A stretch of 64,000 bases of DNA from Belliella alkalica (GTDB taxonomy: Bacteria; Bacteroidota; Bacteroidia; Cytophagales; Cyclobacteriaceae), in contig NZ_JAKZGO010000003.1 in NCBI RefSeq assembly GCF_022549785.1, forward strand, positions 705 through 64,704. The letters are read 5' to 3'. The position numbers and the translations under genes are program-made. The notes beneath the pieces are model-generated. The model worked only from the letters and a program-made list of their open reading frames with translations, was not told where the DNA came from and did not search any database. Shown here piece after piece: positions 25,849 to 36,400 of the stretch; position 1 is the stretch's first letter; each line of letters opens with the position of its first letter.

Positions 25849-28440
25849 ATGAAAACCCAATATATCAAGCTTCTCCCTTACCTGATGGTCTTGTTTTTCT
25901 TTTCCTGTAAAAGTAACAAAACCCTGTCCATTGAGGAAAAAGATGAAGAGAAAATAGAAACTTCCGATATACCTAGTAATGACGATATTATCAGGAAGAA
26001 AGAAGCTTTGATTTCAGACTACAAACCTTCTAGGACAAGGCATTTTGATTTGCTACACACCAATCTTGACATTGCTTTTGACTTTGAGAAAGAGTGGGTT
26101 TATGGACAAGCCCATTTGACCTTAAAGCCATACTTTTTTGATCAGAATGTATTGGTTCTTGATGCCAAAGATTTTGATATTCATTCCTTTAGGTTAATTA
26201 CAGAAGAAGGAGAAAATGAGTTGAACATCCGCTATGATTCAAAACAGATCACGGCTTATCTTCCCAAGAATTTTTCTGCAAATGATACATTGAATGTGAT
26301 CATTAAATATACAGCAAAGCCCAACGAAAATCCCAAATCTGGAAGTGCTGCAATTACAGATACCAAAGGGCTTTATTTTATCAATGCTTCAGGTGAAGAA
26401 GATGGAAAGCCCATCCAAATCTGGACTCAGGGAGAGACAGAACATAATTCCAAATGGTTTCCAACCTTGGATACTCCCAATGAAAGAGCCACACAAGAAA
26501 TCAAGCTGACAGTTGATCAAAAATTCAAAACGATCAGCAATGGGGTATTAATTGATTCCAAATTGAATGCTGATGGTACCAGGACAGATCATTGGGATAT
26601 GAACTTGCCACATGCACCATATTTGGCAGCAGTCATAGTAGGTGATTTTGTAGAGATTAAAGATTCATGGGAAGATATTCAAGTGAATTATTATGTAGAA
26701 GAGAAATATGCGGAGGGAGCAAAGAAAGTCTTTCAAAACACACCGGAAATGATTGGTTTTTTCTCTGAAATACTTGGTGTCAGGTATCCTTGGCAGAAAT
26801 ATGATCAAGTAGTAGTGAGAGATTTTGTGTCTGGCGCTATGGAAAATACCACAATTTCCGTGTTTATGGAGGAATTGAATTTGACAGAAAGAGAAGCTTT
26901 GGACAGTGAGTGGGATGGGATAATTGCGCATGAGCTTTTTCATCAATGGTTTGGTAATTATGTCACCACAGAATCTTGGGCGAATTTGACATTGAATGAA
27001 GCTTTTGCAAATTACTCTGAATATCTATGGTATGAATATAAAGAAGGGTCTGATGAAGCTGATCTTCACCATATTTCCGAAATGGAGCAGTACTTAGATG
27101 AATCCATGGGTAAGCAAGTTGATTTGATTAGGTTTTATCATGAAGATTCTGAAGAAATGTTTGACAGCCATTCCTATGCAAAAGGAGGTAGAATTCTTCA
27201 TATGCTTAGAAGAAGTATTGGAGACCAGGCATTTTTCAAATCCTTAAATCACTATTTGACAAAACATGCCCTTTCAAGTGTGGAAGCACATGATCTTCGT
27301 TTGGCTTTTGAGGAAGTGACAGGAAAGGATTTAAATTGGTTTTTCAATCAATGGTTTTTCGCTTCAGGCCATCCTGTTCTAGAATATGAAGTGGATTATA
27401 GTGAAAAAGAAAATTTACTTTTGACTATACACCAAAAGCAGGATTTAGACAATACGCCTTTGTATAGAATCCCGTTTAAGGTAAGTTGGTACACAGATGG
27501 AGAAAGATTCGAAAAAGAGTTTGAATTGACTCAAGCAAGGCAACAATTTGCAATAGAAAATGCTGGCCCAGTATCTGTTCTCTATTTTGATGAAAGGGCA
27601 GAATTGTTGGCAGAAAAAGTGAGTAGAAGAGGAATTGATCATTTTGCGAGGCAATTTAATGAATCTGAGTTTGGAATAACTAGGTATGAGGCACTTGACA
27701 GTCTAGGAAGTGAATTTGCTGAAGAAGAAATTTTTGCAGAAGTGGTACAGAAAGCACTAAGTGATTCTTTTTGGTCCGTTAGGGAAAAAGCATTGCTACA
27801 AATAGCTAGAAATCCAAACTTGTTGATGCAGATTGCATCAATTGAGGACACACTTTTTGAAATGGCTGAAAATGATGAGCAAAATACTGTGAGGACAGGA
27901 GCTATAGAGCTACTATCTCTAATAGATGCTGACAAGTATGCACCTGCATTCATCAGGTGGATCAATCATCCTTCTTACTATGTTTCAGGTGCGGCATTAA
28001 GTGCCTTTTTGGACAACGAAGAGAACACAAATAGGGATGAGATCTCCAAAAGATTTGTTAATGAAGAGAATATCAGAATTGTAGTTGCTTTAGCTGATTA
28101 TTACATTTCAGAATCTATAGAAGGACAGGGAGAATGGTTTCATGATAAATTAAAAGTGTTGAATGGTCAATCCTTGTATTATTTCATAGGTTATTATGGA
28201 GATTACTTTTCAAAACTTCAATCGGAACAAGAAAATAAAGTAGCAGTAGAAAATCTTTATCAAATCGGTTTAAATCATCAAGCAAATTATATCAGGGCTG
28301 TAGCATTTCAATCCCTTTTTGGGTTTGTAGATGAAGAAGGAGTTTTGGGAAAAATCAAGACATTGTATGAGAAAGAAGAGGATGAACAGGCAAAAAGGTA
28401 CAAGGAATATTACCTTTCTCCGTACCTTGAGGAAAATTAA
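25849..28440 (+). CDS. M1 family metallopeptidase (aminopeptidase N-like), lipoprotein
   Basis: An 863-residue zinc aminopeptidase. The signal peptide ends with a lipobox at FFSCKS (C20), so it is likely anchored to an envelope membrane. The GAMEN substrate motif is near residue 327, the zinc site HEXXH is H361-E362-LF-H365 with the third ligand E384 (NEAFANY), and a C-terminal HEAT-like helical region follows from about residue 600. Single gene; no terminator is obvious before the tRNA promoter. Confidence 0.93.
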   Translation: MKTQYIKLLPYLMVLFFFSCKSNKTLSIEEKDEEKIETSDIPSNDDIIRKKEALISDYKPSRTRHFDLLHTNLDIAFDFEKEWVYGQAHLTLKPYFFDQNVLVLDAKDFDIHSFRLITEEGENELNIRYDSKQITAYLPKNFSANDTLNVIIKYTAKPNENPKSGSAAITDTKGLYFINASGEEDGKPIQIWTQGETEHNSKWFPTLDTPNERATQEIKLTVDQKFKTISNGVLIDSKLNADGTRTDHWDMNLPHAPYLAAVIVGDFVEIKDSWEDIQVNYYVEEKYAEGAKKVFQNTPEMIGFFSEILGVRYPWQKYDQVVVRDFVSGAMENTTISVFMEELNLTEREALDSEWDGIIAHELFHQWFGNYVTTESWANLTLNEAFANYSEYLWYEYKEGSDEADLHHISEMEQYLDESMGKQVDLIRFYHEDSEEMFDSHSYAKGGRILHMLRRSIGDQAFFKSLNHYLTKHALSSVEAHDLRLAFEEVTGKDLNWFFNQWFFASGHPVLEYEVDYSEKENLLLTIHQKQDLDNTPLYRIPFKVSWYTDGERFEKEFELTQARQQFAIENAGPVSVLYFDERAELLAEKVSRRGIDHFARQFNESEFGITRYEALDSLGSEFAEEEIFAEVVQKALSDSFWSVREKALLQIARNPNLLMQIASIEDTLFEMAENDEQNTVRTGAIELLSLIDADKYAPAFIRWINHPSYYVSGAALSAFLDNEENTNRDEISKRFVNEENIRIVVALADYYISESIEGQGEWFHDKLKVLNGQSLYYFIGYYGDYFSKLQSEQENKVAVENLYQIGLNHQANYIRAVAFQSLFGFVDEEGVLGKIKTLYEKEEDEQAKRYKEYYLSPYLEEN

Positions 28441-28504
28441 TTCGTTGATTTCGAAAAGTTTAATTTATAGTTTAAAAAAAACATAAGAAAAAGATTAACA
28501 TAAT

Positions 28505-28535
28505 TTTGAATGTTTCAAAAAAGGGTATAATTTTG
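28505..28535 (+). promoter_or_regulatory. promoter of the tRNA-Tyr unit
   Basis: TTTG at 28505-28508, a 19-base spacer, then TAATTTTG at 28528-28535: a full match to the Bacteroidota housekeeping promoter. The tRNA begins 59 bases downstream. Confidence 0.8.
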
Positions 28536-28594
28536 CCATCCGTTAAGACAACCAAAAGTATCTAAAGCTTTACTAAATCTTAGCAGTAACAGTT

Positions 28595-28677
28595 GGGGGA
28601 ATACCAAAGCGGCCAACTGGGACGGACTGTAAATCCGTTGACTTATGTCTTCACAGGTTCGAATCCTGTTTCCCCCA
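28595..28677 (+). tRNA. tRNA-Tyr (anticodon GTA)
   Basis: An 83-base class II tRNA with a long variable arm. The acceptor stem GGGGGAA pairs with TTCCCCC, the anticodon loop is CTGTAAA (GTA), and the T-arm GGTTCGAATCC is present. The CCA end is not encoded. Confidence 0.96.
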
Positions 28678-28679
28678 CA

Positions 28680-28711
28680 TTGCGATATTGTCAAAAATTT
28701 CATTACTTTTG
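28680..28711 (+). promoter_or_regulatory. candidate promoter before tRNA-Gly
   Basis: TACTTTTG at 28704-28711 fits the -7 box, with TTG at 28680-28682 (21-base spacer). It lies between tRNA-Tyr and tRNA-Gly and may give a second start for tRNA-Gly, tRNA-Thr and tuf. Confidence 0.55.
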
Positions 28712-28797
28712 CAATCACGTAACTTAATAAGACTCTAATTTAGTTCTTCTTTTGATAGTTTCGATTGTAGAATAAGTTAGAAAATAATAGAATAAAA

Positions 28798-28870
28798 GCG
28801 GGAGTAGCTCAGTTGGTAGAGCGGCAGCCTTCCAAGCTGCAGGTCGCGGGTTCGAGCCTCGTCTCCCGCT
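28798..28870 (+). tRNA. tRNA-Gly (anticodon TCC)
   Basis: A 73-base tRNA with acceptor stem GCGGGAG/CTCCCGC, D-arm GCTCAGTTGGTAGAGC, anticodon stem GCAGC/GCTGC with loop CTTCCAA (anticodon TCC) and T-loop TTCGAGC. No encoded CCA. Confidence 0.96.
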
Positions 28871-28904
28871 CTATGCTTTTATAGGGCATTCAGTAATGTT
28901 ACCA

Positions 28905-28976
28905 GCCGACGTAGCTCAGGGGTAGAGTACTTCCTTGGTAAGGAAGGGGTCACGGGTTCAAATCCCGTCGTTGGCT
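28905..28976 (+). tRNA. tRNA-Thr (anticodon GGT)
   Basis: A 72-base tRNA with acceptor stem GCCGACG/CGTTGGC (one G-U pair), anticodon stem CTTCC/GGAAG with loop TTGGTAA (anticodon GGT) and T-arm CGGGTTCAAATCCCG. It lies 67 bases before tuf and is probably in the same primary transcript. Confidence 0.95.
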
Positions 28977-29043
28977 CAGAAACATTGGAATTAGAAAAAA
29001 AAAATAAATTTATATCTTTAACTAAAACAGAGGATTTTCACGC

Positions 29044-30231
29044 ATGGCAAAAGCAACCTTTGACCGTTCCAAACCGCACGTTAATATCGGTACGATTGGT
29101 CACGTAGACCATGGAAAGACAACTTTGACTGCTGCCATTACTACAGTATTGGCCAAAAAAGGTCTTTCTGAACTAAGAGATTTCTCTTCTATCGACAACG
29201 CTCCAGAAGAAAAAGAAAGAGGTATTACTATCAACACTTCTCACGTAGAATATCAGACTGAAAAAAGACACTACGCTCACGTAGATTGTCCAGGTCACGC
29301 TGATTATGTGAAGAACATGGTGACTGGTGCTGCTCAGATGGATGGCGCTATTCTTGTAGTAGCTGCAACTGACGGACCAATGCCTCAAACTAGAGAGCAT
29401 ATCCTTCTTGCTCGTCAGGTAGGTGTACCAGCACTTGTTGTTTTCTTAAACAAAGTGGATTTGGTAGATGATCCTGAACTTCTTGAGCTTGTAGAAATGG
29501 AAGTAAGAGAATTACTATCATTCTATGATTTTGATGGTGATAATATTCCGGTTATTTCTGGATCTGCCCTAGGTGGATTGGAAGGAAATGAAATGTGGAC
29601 TGAGAAAATTATGGAGTTAATGAACGCAGTTGATGAGTTCATTCCAATTCCTGAGCGTCTAGTTGACAAAGATTTCTTGATGCCTGTTGAAGACGTATTC
29701 TCGATCACTGGTCGTGGTACTGTTGCAACTGGTAGAATTGAAAGAGGTGTAATCAACTCTGGCGAGCCAGTTGACATTATCGGTATGGGTGCTGAAGGCT
29801 TGAAGTCTACAGTAACTGGTGTTGAGATGTTCCGTAAAATCCTTGACAGAGGAGAAGCTGGAGATAACGTAGGTCTATTGTTGAGAGGTATTGAAAAATC
29901 TCAAATCAAGAGAGGTATGATTATCTGTAAGCCAGGATCTGTTAAGCCACACGCTCATTTCAAGGCTGAAGTTTACGTTCTTTCTAAAGAAGAAGGTGGA
30001 CGTCATACACCATTCTTCAACAGATACCGTCCACAGTTCTATTTGAGAACTACAGATGTTACTGGTGAAATTACACTTCCTGAAGGTGTTGAAATGGTTA
30101 TGCCAGGCGATAACGTTACAATTGAAGTTAACTTATTGAATAAAGTTGCTCTTGAGAAAGGTCTACGTTTCGCAATCCGTGAGGGTGGTAGAACTGTAGG
30201 TGCTGGTCAGGTAACTGAAATTCTTGACTAA
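29044..30231 (+). CDS. tuf: elongation factor Tu
   Basis: Delivers aminoacyl-tRNA to the ribosome. 395 residues with G motifs GHVDHGKTT (18-26), DCPGHADYV (about 81-89) and NKVDLVDD, followed by the two beta-barrel domains. It follows tRNA genes, as in many bacteria. A near-promoter TATCTTTA is seen at 29013-29020 without a well-spaced -33 box. A strong terminator follows. Confidence 0.98.
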   Translation: MAKATFDRSKPHVNIGTIGHVDHGKTTLTAAITTVLAKKGLSELRDFSSIDNAPEEKERGITINTSHVEYQTEKRHYAHVDCPGHADYVKNMVTGAAQMDGAILVVAATDGPMPQTREHILLARQVGVPALVVFLNKVDLVDDPELLELVEMEVRELLSFYDFDGDNIPVISGSALGGLEGNEMWTEKIMELMNAVDEFIPIPERLVDKDFLMPVEDVFSITGRGTVATGRIERGVINSGEPVDIIGMGAEGLKSTVTGVEMFRKILDRGEAGDNVGLLLRGIEKSQIKRGMIICKPGSVKPHAHFKAEVYVLSKEEGGRHTPFFNRYRPQFYLRTTDVTGEITLPEGVEMVMPGDNVTIEVNLLNKVALEKGLRFAIREGGRTVGAGQVTEILD

Positions 30232-30255
30232 TCTTTAAGATTATCACATATTATC

Positions 30256-30299
30256 AAATGCGATCTTGAATATTTTTTCGGGATCGCATTTGTTTCTTC
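30256..30299 (+). terminator. rho-independent terminator after tuf
   Basis: AAATGCGATC (30256-30265) pairs with GATCGCATTT (30282-30291), and the stem extends inward through TTGAA/TTTCG(G) pairs with wobbles to about 15 bp. The T-rich tail includes the TTTG that serves as the -33 element of the next promoter, so the two signals overlap. Confidence 0.85.
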
Positions 30300-30320
30300 A
30301 ACCTTTTATTACTACTTTTG
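30289..30320 (+). promoter_or_regulatory. promoter of tRNA-Trp-secE-nusG-rpl unit
   Basis: TTTG at 30289-30292, a 20-base spacer and TACTTTTG at 30313-30320. tRNA-Trp starts 28 bases downstream. It overlaps the tail of the tuf terminator. Confidence 0.78.
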
Positions 30321-30347
30321 CGTTCCTTTTAGGAGGCAAAATATCCT

Positions 30348-30418
30348 ACGGGCATAGTTCAATGGCAGAATAGCGGTCTCCAAAACCGTTGATGGGAGTT
30401 CGAATCTCTCTGCCCGTG
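30348..30418 (+). tRNA. tRNA-Trp (anticodon CCA)
   Basis: A 71-base tRNA with acceptor stem ACGGGCA/TGCCCGT, anticodon stem CGGT/ACCG with loop CTCCAAA (anticodon CCA) and T-arm GGAGTTCGAATCTCT. It is the first gene of the transcript that continues into secE, 18 bases after its end. Confidence 0.95.
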
Positions 30419-30436
30419 CAACAAGAAAGTAAAACC

Positions 30437-30625
30437 ATGAATATCAAAAACTTTGTCGTTGAGTCAATAGACGAAATGAAGAATAAGGTCACATGGCCTT
30501 CCCATTCGTTTTTACAAAACAGTGCTGTTTTGGTCATCGTCGCTTCATTAATCTTTTCGCTGTTGATCGGTGCAATAGATTTGGGTTTCGAGAATTTGAT
30601 GAAATGGTTTTATGATTTATTTTAA
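30437..30625 (+). CDS. secE: preprotein translocase subunit SecE
   Basis: The small essential SecYEG subunit: 62 residues with a conserved amphipathic stretch ([17 protein letters not shown]) and one C-terminal membrane helix (about 33-55). The start at ATG 30437 (MNIKNF) is chosen; an upstream in-frame ATG at 30389 lies inside tRNA-Trp. Confidence 0.94.
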   Translation: MNIKNFVVESIDEMKNKVTWPSHSFLQNSAVLVIVASLIFSLLIGAIDLGFENLMKWFYDLF

Positions 30626-30642
30626 TTGAATTAGAATTACTG

Positions 30643-31200
30643 ATGGCTGAACATAAGTGGTATGTACTTAGGGTGGTAGCAGGACAAGAGAAAAAGACTA
30701 AAGCTTATTTAGACAATGAAATTGTTCGCCAAAAACTAGAGGATTATATTCCCGAGGTTTTAATACCTTCCGAGAAAGTTTACGAAATGCGCAATGGCAA
30801 GAAAAGAGTTAGGGATAGAAATTTCTTTCCTGGCTATGTCTTGGTTAATGCGGATTTGACTCACGGTGAAGCAAATCATGTAATTACAAGTATTCCGGGT
30901 GTAATCGGTTTCTTAGGGTCAAACCAAGGGGGGGCTTCCAAAACCCCTGAGCCATTACGTCAATCTGAAATCAATAGGATCTTAGGTCGTGTTGAGGAGA
31001 TTGATGAGTTTGCAGAGAAATTAGATACTCCATTTATAGTTGGAGAGACCGTAAAAGTAATGGACGGTCCTTTCAGTGGATTCGCGGGTACAATAGAAGA
31101 GGTGTTTGAAGATAAGAAGAAATTGAATGTTATGGTCAAAATCTTTGGACGAAACACCCCTGTAGAGTTAAACTTTATACAAGTAGAAAAACAAGACTAG
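30643..31200 (+). CDS. nusG: transcription termination/antitermination protein NusG
   Basis: 185 residues: an N-terminal NGN domain ([14 protein letters not shown], and [12 protein letters not shown]) and a C-terminal KOW domain with [18 protein letters not shown]. It binds RNA polymerase and couples it to Rho or ribosomes. It lies between secE and rplK in the usual order. Confidence 0.97.
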   Translation: MAEHKWYVLRVVAGQEKKTKAYLDNEIVRQKLEDYIPEVLIPSEKVYEMRNGKKRVRDRNFFPGYVLVNADLTHGEANHVITSIPGVIGFLGSNQGGASKTPEPLRQSEINRILGRVEEIDEFAEKLDTPFIVGETVKVMDGPFSGFAGTIEEVFEDKKKLNVMVKIFGRNTPVELNFIQVEKQD

Positions 31201-31203
31201 GAA

Positions 31204-31647
31204 ATGGCTAAGGAAATCACTGGTTATGTGAAATTACAGGTGAAAGGTGGCCAGGCAAATCCATCGCCTCCAGTTGGTCCAGCCCTTGGTTCAAAGGGTT
31301 TGAACATCATGGAGTTCTGTAAGCAATTCAATGCCAGAACCCAAGATAAAATGGGTTCAGTATTGCCTGTTTTGATTACTGTTTATTCTGATAAATCTTT
31401 TGATTTTGTAGTAAAAACTCCACCAGCTGCAAACATGCTGATAGAGGCTGCAAAAATCAAAGCTGGTTCATCAGAGCCAAACAGGAAAAAAGTAGGATCT
31501 GTTACCTGGGATCAGGTAAAAGAAATTGCTGAAGTGAAAATGCCTGACTTAAATGCTTTCAAAGTTGAATCTGCAATGAAAATGATCGCAGGTACAGCTA
31601 GAAGCATGGGTATCACAGTATCTGGAAAAGCTCCTTGGGAGGAATAA
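31204..31647 (+). CDS. rplK: 50S ribosomal protein L11
   Basis: 147 residues; binds the GTPase-associated region of 23S rRNA. Recognised by [20 protein letters not shown] and the C-terminal RNA-binding [12 protein letters not shown]. Starts 3 bases after nusG. Confidence 0.98.
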   Translation: MAKEITGYVKLQVKGGQANPSPPVGPALGSKGLNIMEFCKQFNARTQDKMGSVLPVLITVYSDKSFDFVVKTPPAANMLIEAAKIKAGSSEPNRKKVGSVTWDQVKEIAEVKMPDLNAFKVESAMKMIAGTARSMGITVSGKAPWEE

Positions 31648-31657
31648 AATAAAAACT

Positions 31658-32356
31658 ATGGCTAAGTTAACAAAAAAGCAAAAAGAAGCTCTTTCTAAGT
31701 ACGACGCAAGCCAACAGTACTCCCTAGAGGAAGCTTCTTCTATTGTGAAGCAAATCACTAACACTAAATTTGATGCTTCTGTGGATATTGACGTTCGATT
31801 GGGCGTTGATCCTAGAAAAGCAGATCAAATGGTAAGAGGAGTAGTTGCATTGCCACACGGCACAGGTAAGGATGTTAAGGTTTTGGTACTATGTACCCCT
31901 GACAAAGAAGCCGAAGCCAAAGAAGCAGGTGCGGACTATGTTGGATTAGACGACTATATAGCAAAAATTGAAGGCGGTTGGACTGACATTGATGTCATTA
32001 TAACTATGCCTAATGTAATGGCTAAGGTTGGTAGATTAGGTAGGGTTTTGGGACCTAGAGGCTTGATGCCTAACCCAAAATCAGGAACAGTAACTTTAGA
32101 AGTTGGTAAAGCTGTTAAAGAAGTAAAAGCTGGTAAAATCGATTTTAAAGTAGATAAATTTGGAATCATCCATGCTGGTGTTGGTAAAGTATCTTTTACA
32201 GCTGAACAAATTCAGGAAAATGTAAAGGAATTGATTAGCACAATTTCTAAGCTTAAGCCTACTTCATCAAAAGGAACCTATTTCAGAAGTATTCATTTGT
32301 CGAGTACAATGTCTCCTGGAATTATTGTAGATAAAGGTAGTATTCAAGGAATTTAA
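31658..32356 (+). CDS. rplA: 50S ribosomal protein L1
   Basis: 232 residues; forms the L1 stalk. Recognised by the signature [18 protein letters not shown]. The stop TAA is separated from the rplJ ATG by two bases. In other bacteria L1 represses its own operon, but I did not identify the mRNA site. Confidence 0.98.
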   Translation: MAKLTKKQKEALSKYDASQQYSLEEASSIVKQITNTKFDASVDIDVRLGVDPRKADQMVRGVVALPHGTGKDVKVLVLCTPDKEAEAKEAGADYVGLDDYIAKIEGGWTDIDVIITMPNVMAKVGRLGRVLGPRGLMPNPKSGTVTLEVGKAVKEVKAGKIDFKVDKFGIIHAGVGKVSFTAEQIQENVKELISTISKLKPTSSKGTYFRSIHLSSTMSPGIIVDKGSIQGI

Positions 32357-32358
32357 TC

Positions 32359-32895
32359 ATGACTAGAGACGAAAAAAGAGAAATAATCGAAAGTCTTACC
32401 GAGAAATTCAAGGAAACCCCGTATTTCTACATTACTAATGCTTCAGGTTTCAATGTTGCTCAGGTAAATGCTTTCAGAAGAGCATGTTTTGAAAAAGGTG
32501 TCGAGTATAAGGTTTATAAAAATACACTAATTGCGAAAGCTTTAGAAAACCTAGACGGAGACTACGCTAAATTTTCAGAAGCTACTCTAAAAGGCTTTTC
32601 AGGTATAGTATTTTCAAAAGAAATTAGTAATCTACCTGCAAAAGTAATTCTTGATTTCAGAAAGAAACAAGGTAAGAAAGAAACAAGACCAGTCTTCAAA
32701 GGCGCGTACATAGATTCAGATGTTTTCATCGGAGAGAATCAACTAGAAATGTTGTCAACTCTTAAATCTAAAAACGAACTTTTGGGAGACGTTATCGGTC
32801 TTCTTCAATCTCCAGCAAAAAATCTTATTTCTGCCCTTCAATATGGACAGAATACTGTGGCTGGGCTTGTTAAGACTCTCTCTGAGAAAGAATAA
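32359..32895 (+). CDS. rplJ: 50S ribosomal protein L10
   Basis: 178 residues; base of the L7/L12 stalk. N-terminal rRNA-binding domain with FRRACFEKGVEYKVYKNTL, and a C-terminal helix for L12 dimers. 51 bases separate it from rplL. Confidence 0.97.
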   Translation: MTRDEKREIIESLTEKFKETPYFYITNASGFNVAQVNAFRRACFEKGVEYKVYKNTLIAKALENLDGDYAKFSEATLKGFSGIVFSKEISNLPAKVILDFRKKQGKKETRPVFKGAYIDSDVFIGENQLEMLSTLKSKNELLGDVIGLLQSPAKNLISALQYGQNTVAGLVKTLSEKE

Positions 32896-32946
32896 TCATA
32901 ATCATCAAATCAATTAGTTAAAAACAACAATTTAAATATTAATACA

Positions 32947-33327
32947 ATGGCAGATCTTAAACAACTTGCTGATCAGTTGGTAAACTTGACTGTAAAAGAA
33001 GTAAAAGAATTGGCTGATATTTTGAAAGACGAGTATGGTATCGAACCTGCTGCTGCTGGTGCTGTAATGGTAGCTGGTGGTGGAGCTGGTGATGCTGGTG
33101 CTGCTGAAGAAGAAAAAACAGCTTTCGATGTAATCCTTAAAGCTGCTGGTGGTCAGAAACTAGCTGTAGTTAAGCTTGTGAAAGAATTGACTGGTCTTGG
33201 CTTGAAAGAAGCTAAAGAACTAGTTGATAGCGCTCCTAAAGCTGTTAAAGAAGGAATTGCTAAGGACGAAGCTGAAGCTTTGAAAAAGTCTCTTGAAGAG
33301 GCTGGAGCTGAAGTAGAAGTTAAGTAA
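32947..33327 (+). CDS. rplL: 50S ribosomal protein L7/L12
   Basis: 126 residues: N-terminal dimerisation helices, an Ala/Gly-rich hinge (about 36-55) and the C-terminal factor-binding domain with [20 protein letters not shown]. An attenuator-like hairpin follows. Confidence 0.98.
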   Translation: MADLKQLADQLVNLTVKEVKELADILKDEYGIEPAAAGAVMVAGGGAGDAGAAEEEKTAFDVILKAAGGQKLAVVKLVKELTGLGLKEAKELVDSAPKAVKEGIAKDEAEALKKSLEEAGAEVEVK

Positions 33328-33364
33328 TTTGAAAATCTTTGCCTTTTGGTAAAGGTATGGTATT

Positions 33365-33392
33365 AGACCTGACTGTAAAGTCAGGTCTTTTC
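33365..33392 (+). terminator. attenuator-like hairpin between rplL and rpoB
   Basis: A perfect 10-bp stem AGACCTGACT (33365-33374) / AGTCAGGTCT (33379-33388) with loop GTAA and a short T-rich tail (TTTTCC). As no new strong promoter is seen before rpoB, this probably allows partial read-through, giving more ribosomal protein than polymerase. Confidence 0.8.
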
Positions 33393-33479
33393 CTGTTTGT
33401 GCTCAGGGAAAAAATTGCACTATTTCAAGCGAAAATTGTCGCATTTGGTTATTAATTATCACTATAAATATATACTGCC

Positions 33480-36400
33480 TTGGCTATCCAGAATCAAACC
33501 GAAAGGAAAAGTTTCTCATCTATTAAGGTAGTCAAAGACTATCCGGATTTCTTAGATATCCAATTACAATCCTTCAAAGATTTTTTCCAGCTGGATACTC
33601 CTGCTGAAAGAAGAAGACAGGATGGTCTTTTCAAGGTGTTTTCTGAGAATTTCCCAATTAGTGATTCTAGAGAAAACTTCACACTTGAATTTATTGACTA
33701 TACAGTAGATCCTCCAAAATACAACATTGAAGAGTGTATTGATAGAGGCCTAACCTACTCTGTACCGCTTAAAGCAAAACTTCGCCTATTGTGTTCTGAT
33801 GAAGACAATGAAGATTTTGAAACTATTGAGCAAGAGGTTTTCTTGGGAAATCTTCCATACATGACAGAGAAAGGATCCTTTGTGATCAATGGTGCAGAAA
33901 GAGTCATTGTTTCTCAGCTTCATAGATCTCCAGGTGTATTCTTTGCTCAAAGTAAACATACAAATGGTACCAAGTTATATTCTGCCAGAATTATCCCTTT
34001 CAAAGGTAGCTGGATCGAATTCGCTACGGATATCAATAATGTAATGTATGCTTACATTGATAGAAAGAAAAAATTCCCTGTTACTACTTTGTTGAGAGCT
34101 ATTGGTTTTGGTTCTGATAAGCAGATTTTGGATCTATTTGGTCTATCTGAAGAAATAGCTGCTACCAAAGCTAATCTTAAAAAAATTACTGGTAGAAAAC
34201 TTGCTGCTAGAGTTTTGAGAACTTGGGTAGAGGATTTCGTTGATGAGGACACTGGTGAGGTAGTTTCTATTGATAGAAATGAAGTGCTTTTAGAAAGAGA
34301 TTCTATTCTTTCTGACGAGGATATTGAATTGATATTGGAATCTGGAGCAAAGTCGATTATTCTTCATAGAGAAGATGTCAACGTTGCTGATTATTCAATT
34401 ATCTATAATACCCTTCAGAAAGATAACTCTAACTCAGAAAAAGAAGCTGTTGAGGTAATTTACCGTCAACTTAGAAATACAGAAGCTCCTGATGAAGCTA
34501 CTGCAAGAGAAGTAATTCATGGTTTGTTCTTCTCGGACAAGCGTTATGACTTAGGTGAAGTTGGTAGATATAGGATCAATAAGAAATTGGGATTGAATAT
34601 CGATTCCGAAAAAATCGTATTGACGACTGAAGATATTATCAACATCGTGAAGTACCTTATTGGCCTTATCAACTCTAAAGCGGTGGTCGATGATATTGAT
34701 CACTTGAGTAATAGAAGGGTAAGAACTGTAGGAGAGCAATTGTATTCTCAATTTGGGGTTGGTCTTGCAAGAATGGCTAGAACAATCAGAGAAAGAATGA
34801 ATGTTCGTGACAATGAAGATTTCAAGCCTGTTGATTTGATCAATGCAAGAACGCTTTCTTCTGTCATCAATTCATTCTTTGGAACGAATCAGCTTTCTCA
34901 GTTTATGGATCAAACCAATCCACTTGCTGAATTGACTCATAAAAGAAGACTTTCTGCTTTGGGTCCAGGTGGTCTTTCAAGAGAAAGAGCTGGTTTCGAA
35001 GTGCGAGATGTTCACTATACTCACTATGGTCGTCTTTGTACCATTGAAACCCCAGAAGGTCCAAACATTGGTTTGATCTCTTCTCTTTGTGTTCACGCAA
35101 AAGTGAATTCAATGGGATTCTTGGAAACGCCTTACAGAAAAGTGAAAGAAGGAAAAGTAAGCATGAATACTGAAGATATAGTATTCTTGACTGCTGAAGA
35201 GGAAGATGACAACAATATTGCTCAAGCAAATGCTCCTTTGGATGATGAAGGACTGTTCTTGAATGATAGAGTTAAAGCAAGATTTGAAGGTGATTTCCCT
35301 GTGTTGGATCCAAAAGAGATCAGTTACATGGATGTTGCTCCAAACCAAATCGTATCGGTAGCTGCTTCATTGATTCCATTCTTGGAGCATGATGATGCAA
35401 ACCGTGCCTTGATGGGATCTAACATGCAGCGTCAGGCAGTTCCTTTGTTGAAAGCTGAAGCGCCTATTGTGGGTACTGGCTTAGAAGGTAAAGCTGCTAT
35501 TGATTCAAGAGCATTGATTATCGCTGAGACTGATGGTGTAATTGAATACGTAGATGCTACTAAGATAACTGTAAAATATGACCTTACTGAAGATGACTTA
35601 TTGGTCAACTTCAGTGATGAATATAAAACATACAATTTGGTGAAGTTCAGAAGAACTAACCAAGACACTACTATAAACTTGACTCCGTTGGTTCTGAAAG
35701 GTCAGAAAGTAACGAAGGGTCAGGTATTGGTAGAAGGTTATGCGACTAACAATGGTGAGTTGGCACTAGGTAAAAATCTTAGAGTAGCTTACATGCCTTG
35801 GCAGGGGTATAACTTTGAAGATGCAATTGTAATTTCAGAAAGAGTTGCAAGGGAAGATATCTTCACTTCAATTCACATTGAAGAATTCCAATTAGAAGTT
35901 AGAGATACTAAAAGAGGTGAAGAAGAATTGACTTCTGAAATACCAAACGTTTCTGAAGAGGCCGTTAAAAACCTTGATGAAAATGGTATTATCAGAGTTG
36001 GTGCTGAACTGAAAGAAGGAGATATCATCATTGGTAAGATCACTCCAAAGGGTGAGACTGACCCTACTCCAGAAGAGAAATTGCTTAGAGCAATATTTGG
36101 AGACAAAGCAGGTGACGTAAAAGATGCTTCTTTGAAAGCGTCGCCTTCATTGAATGGTGTTGTTATTGAAACTAAATTATTCTCAAGACCTAAGAAGGAT
36201 AAAGATTTAAGAGCTAAGTCAAAGGCTGAGGTTGAGAAACTTAAAGGTCAATATTCCAAAGATCTTTTGGGAATGAGAGCCAGGATGATCAACAAGCTTG
36301 TTCAACTTTTGGACGGAAAGACTTCTCAAGGAGTAAGACATAAATTTGGTGATGAAATCATCAGCAAAGGAGTGAAGTTCAATGCTAAGAACATTGAGCA

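Noticed and set aside
28515-28718. 67-residue minus-strand ORF
   Set aside because: It is the antisense of tRNA-Tyr and its flanks.
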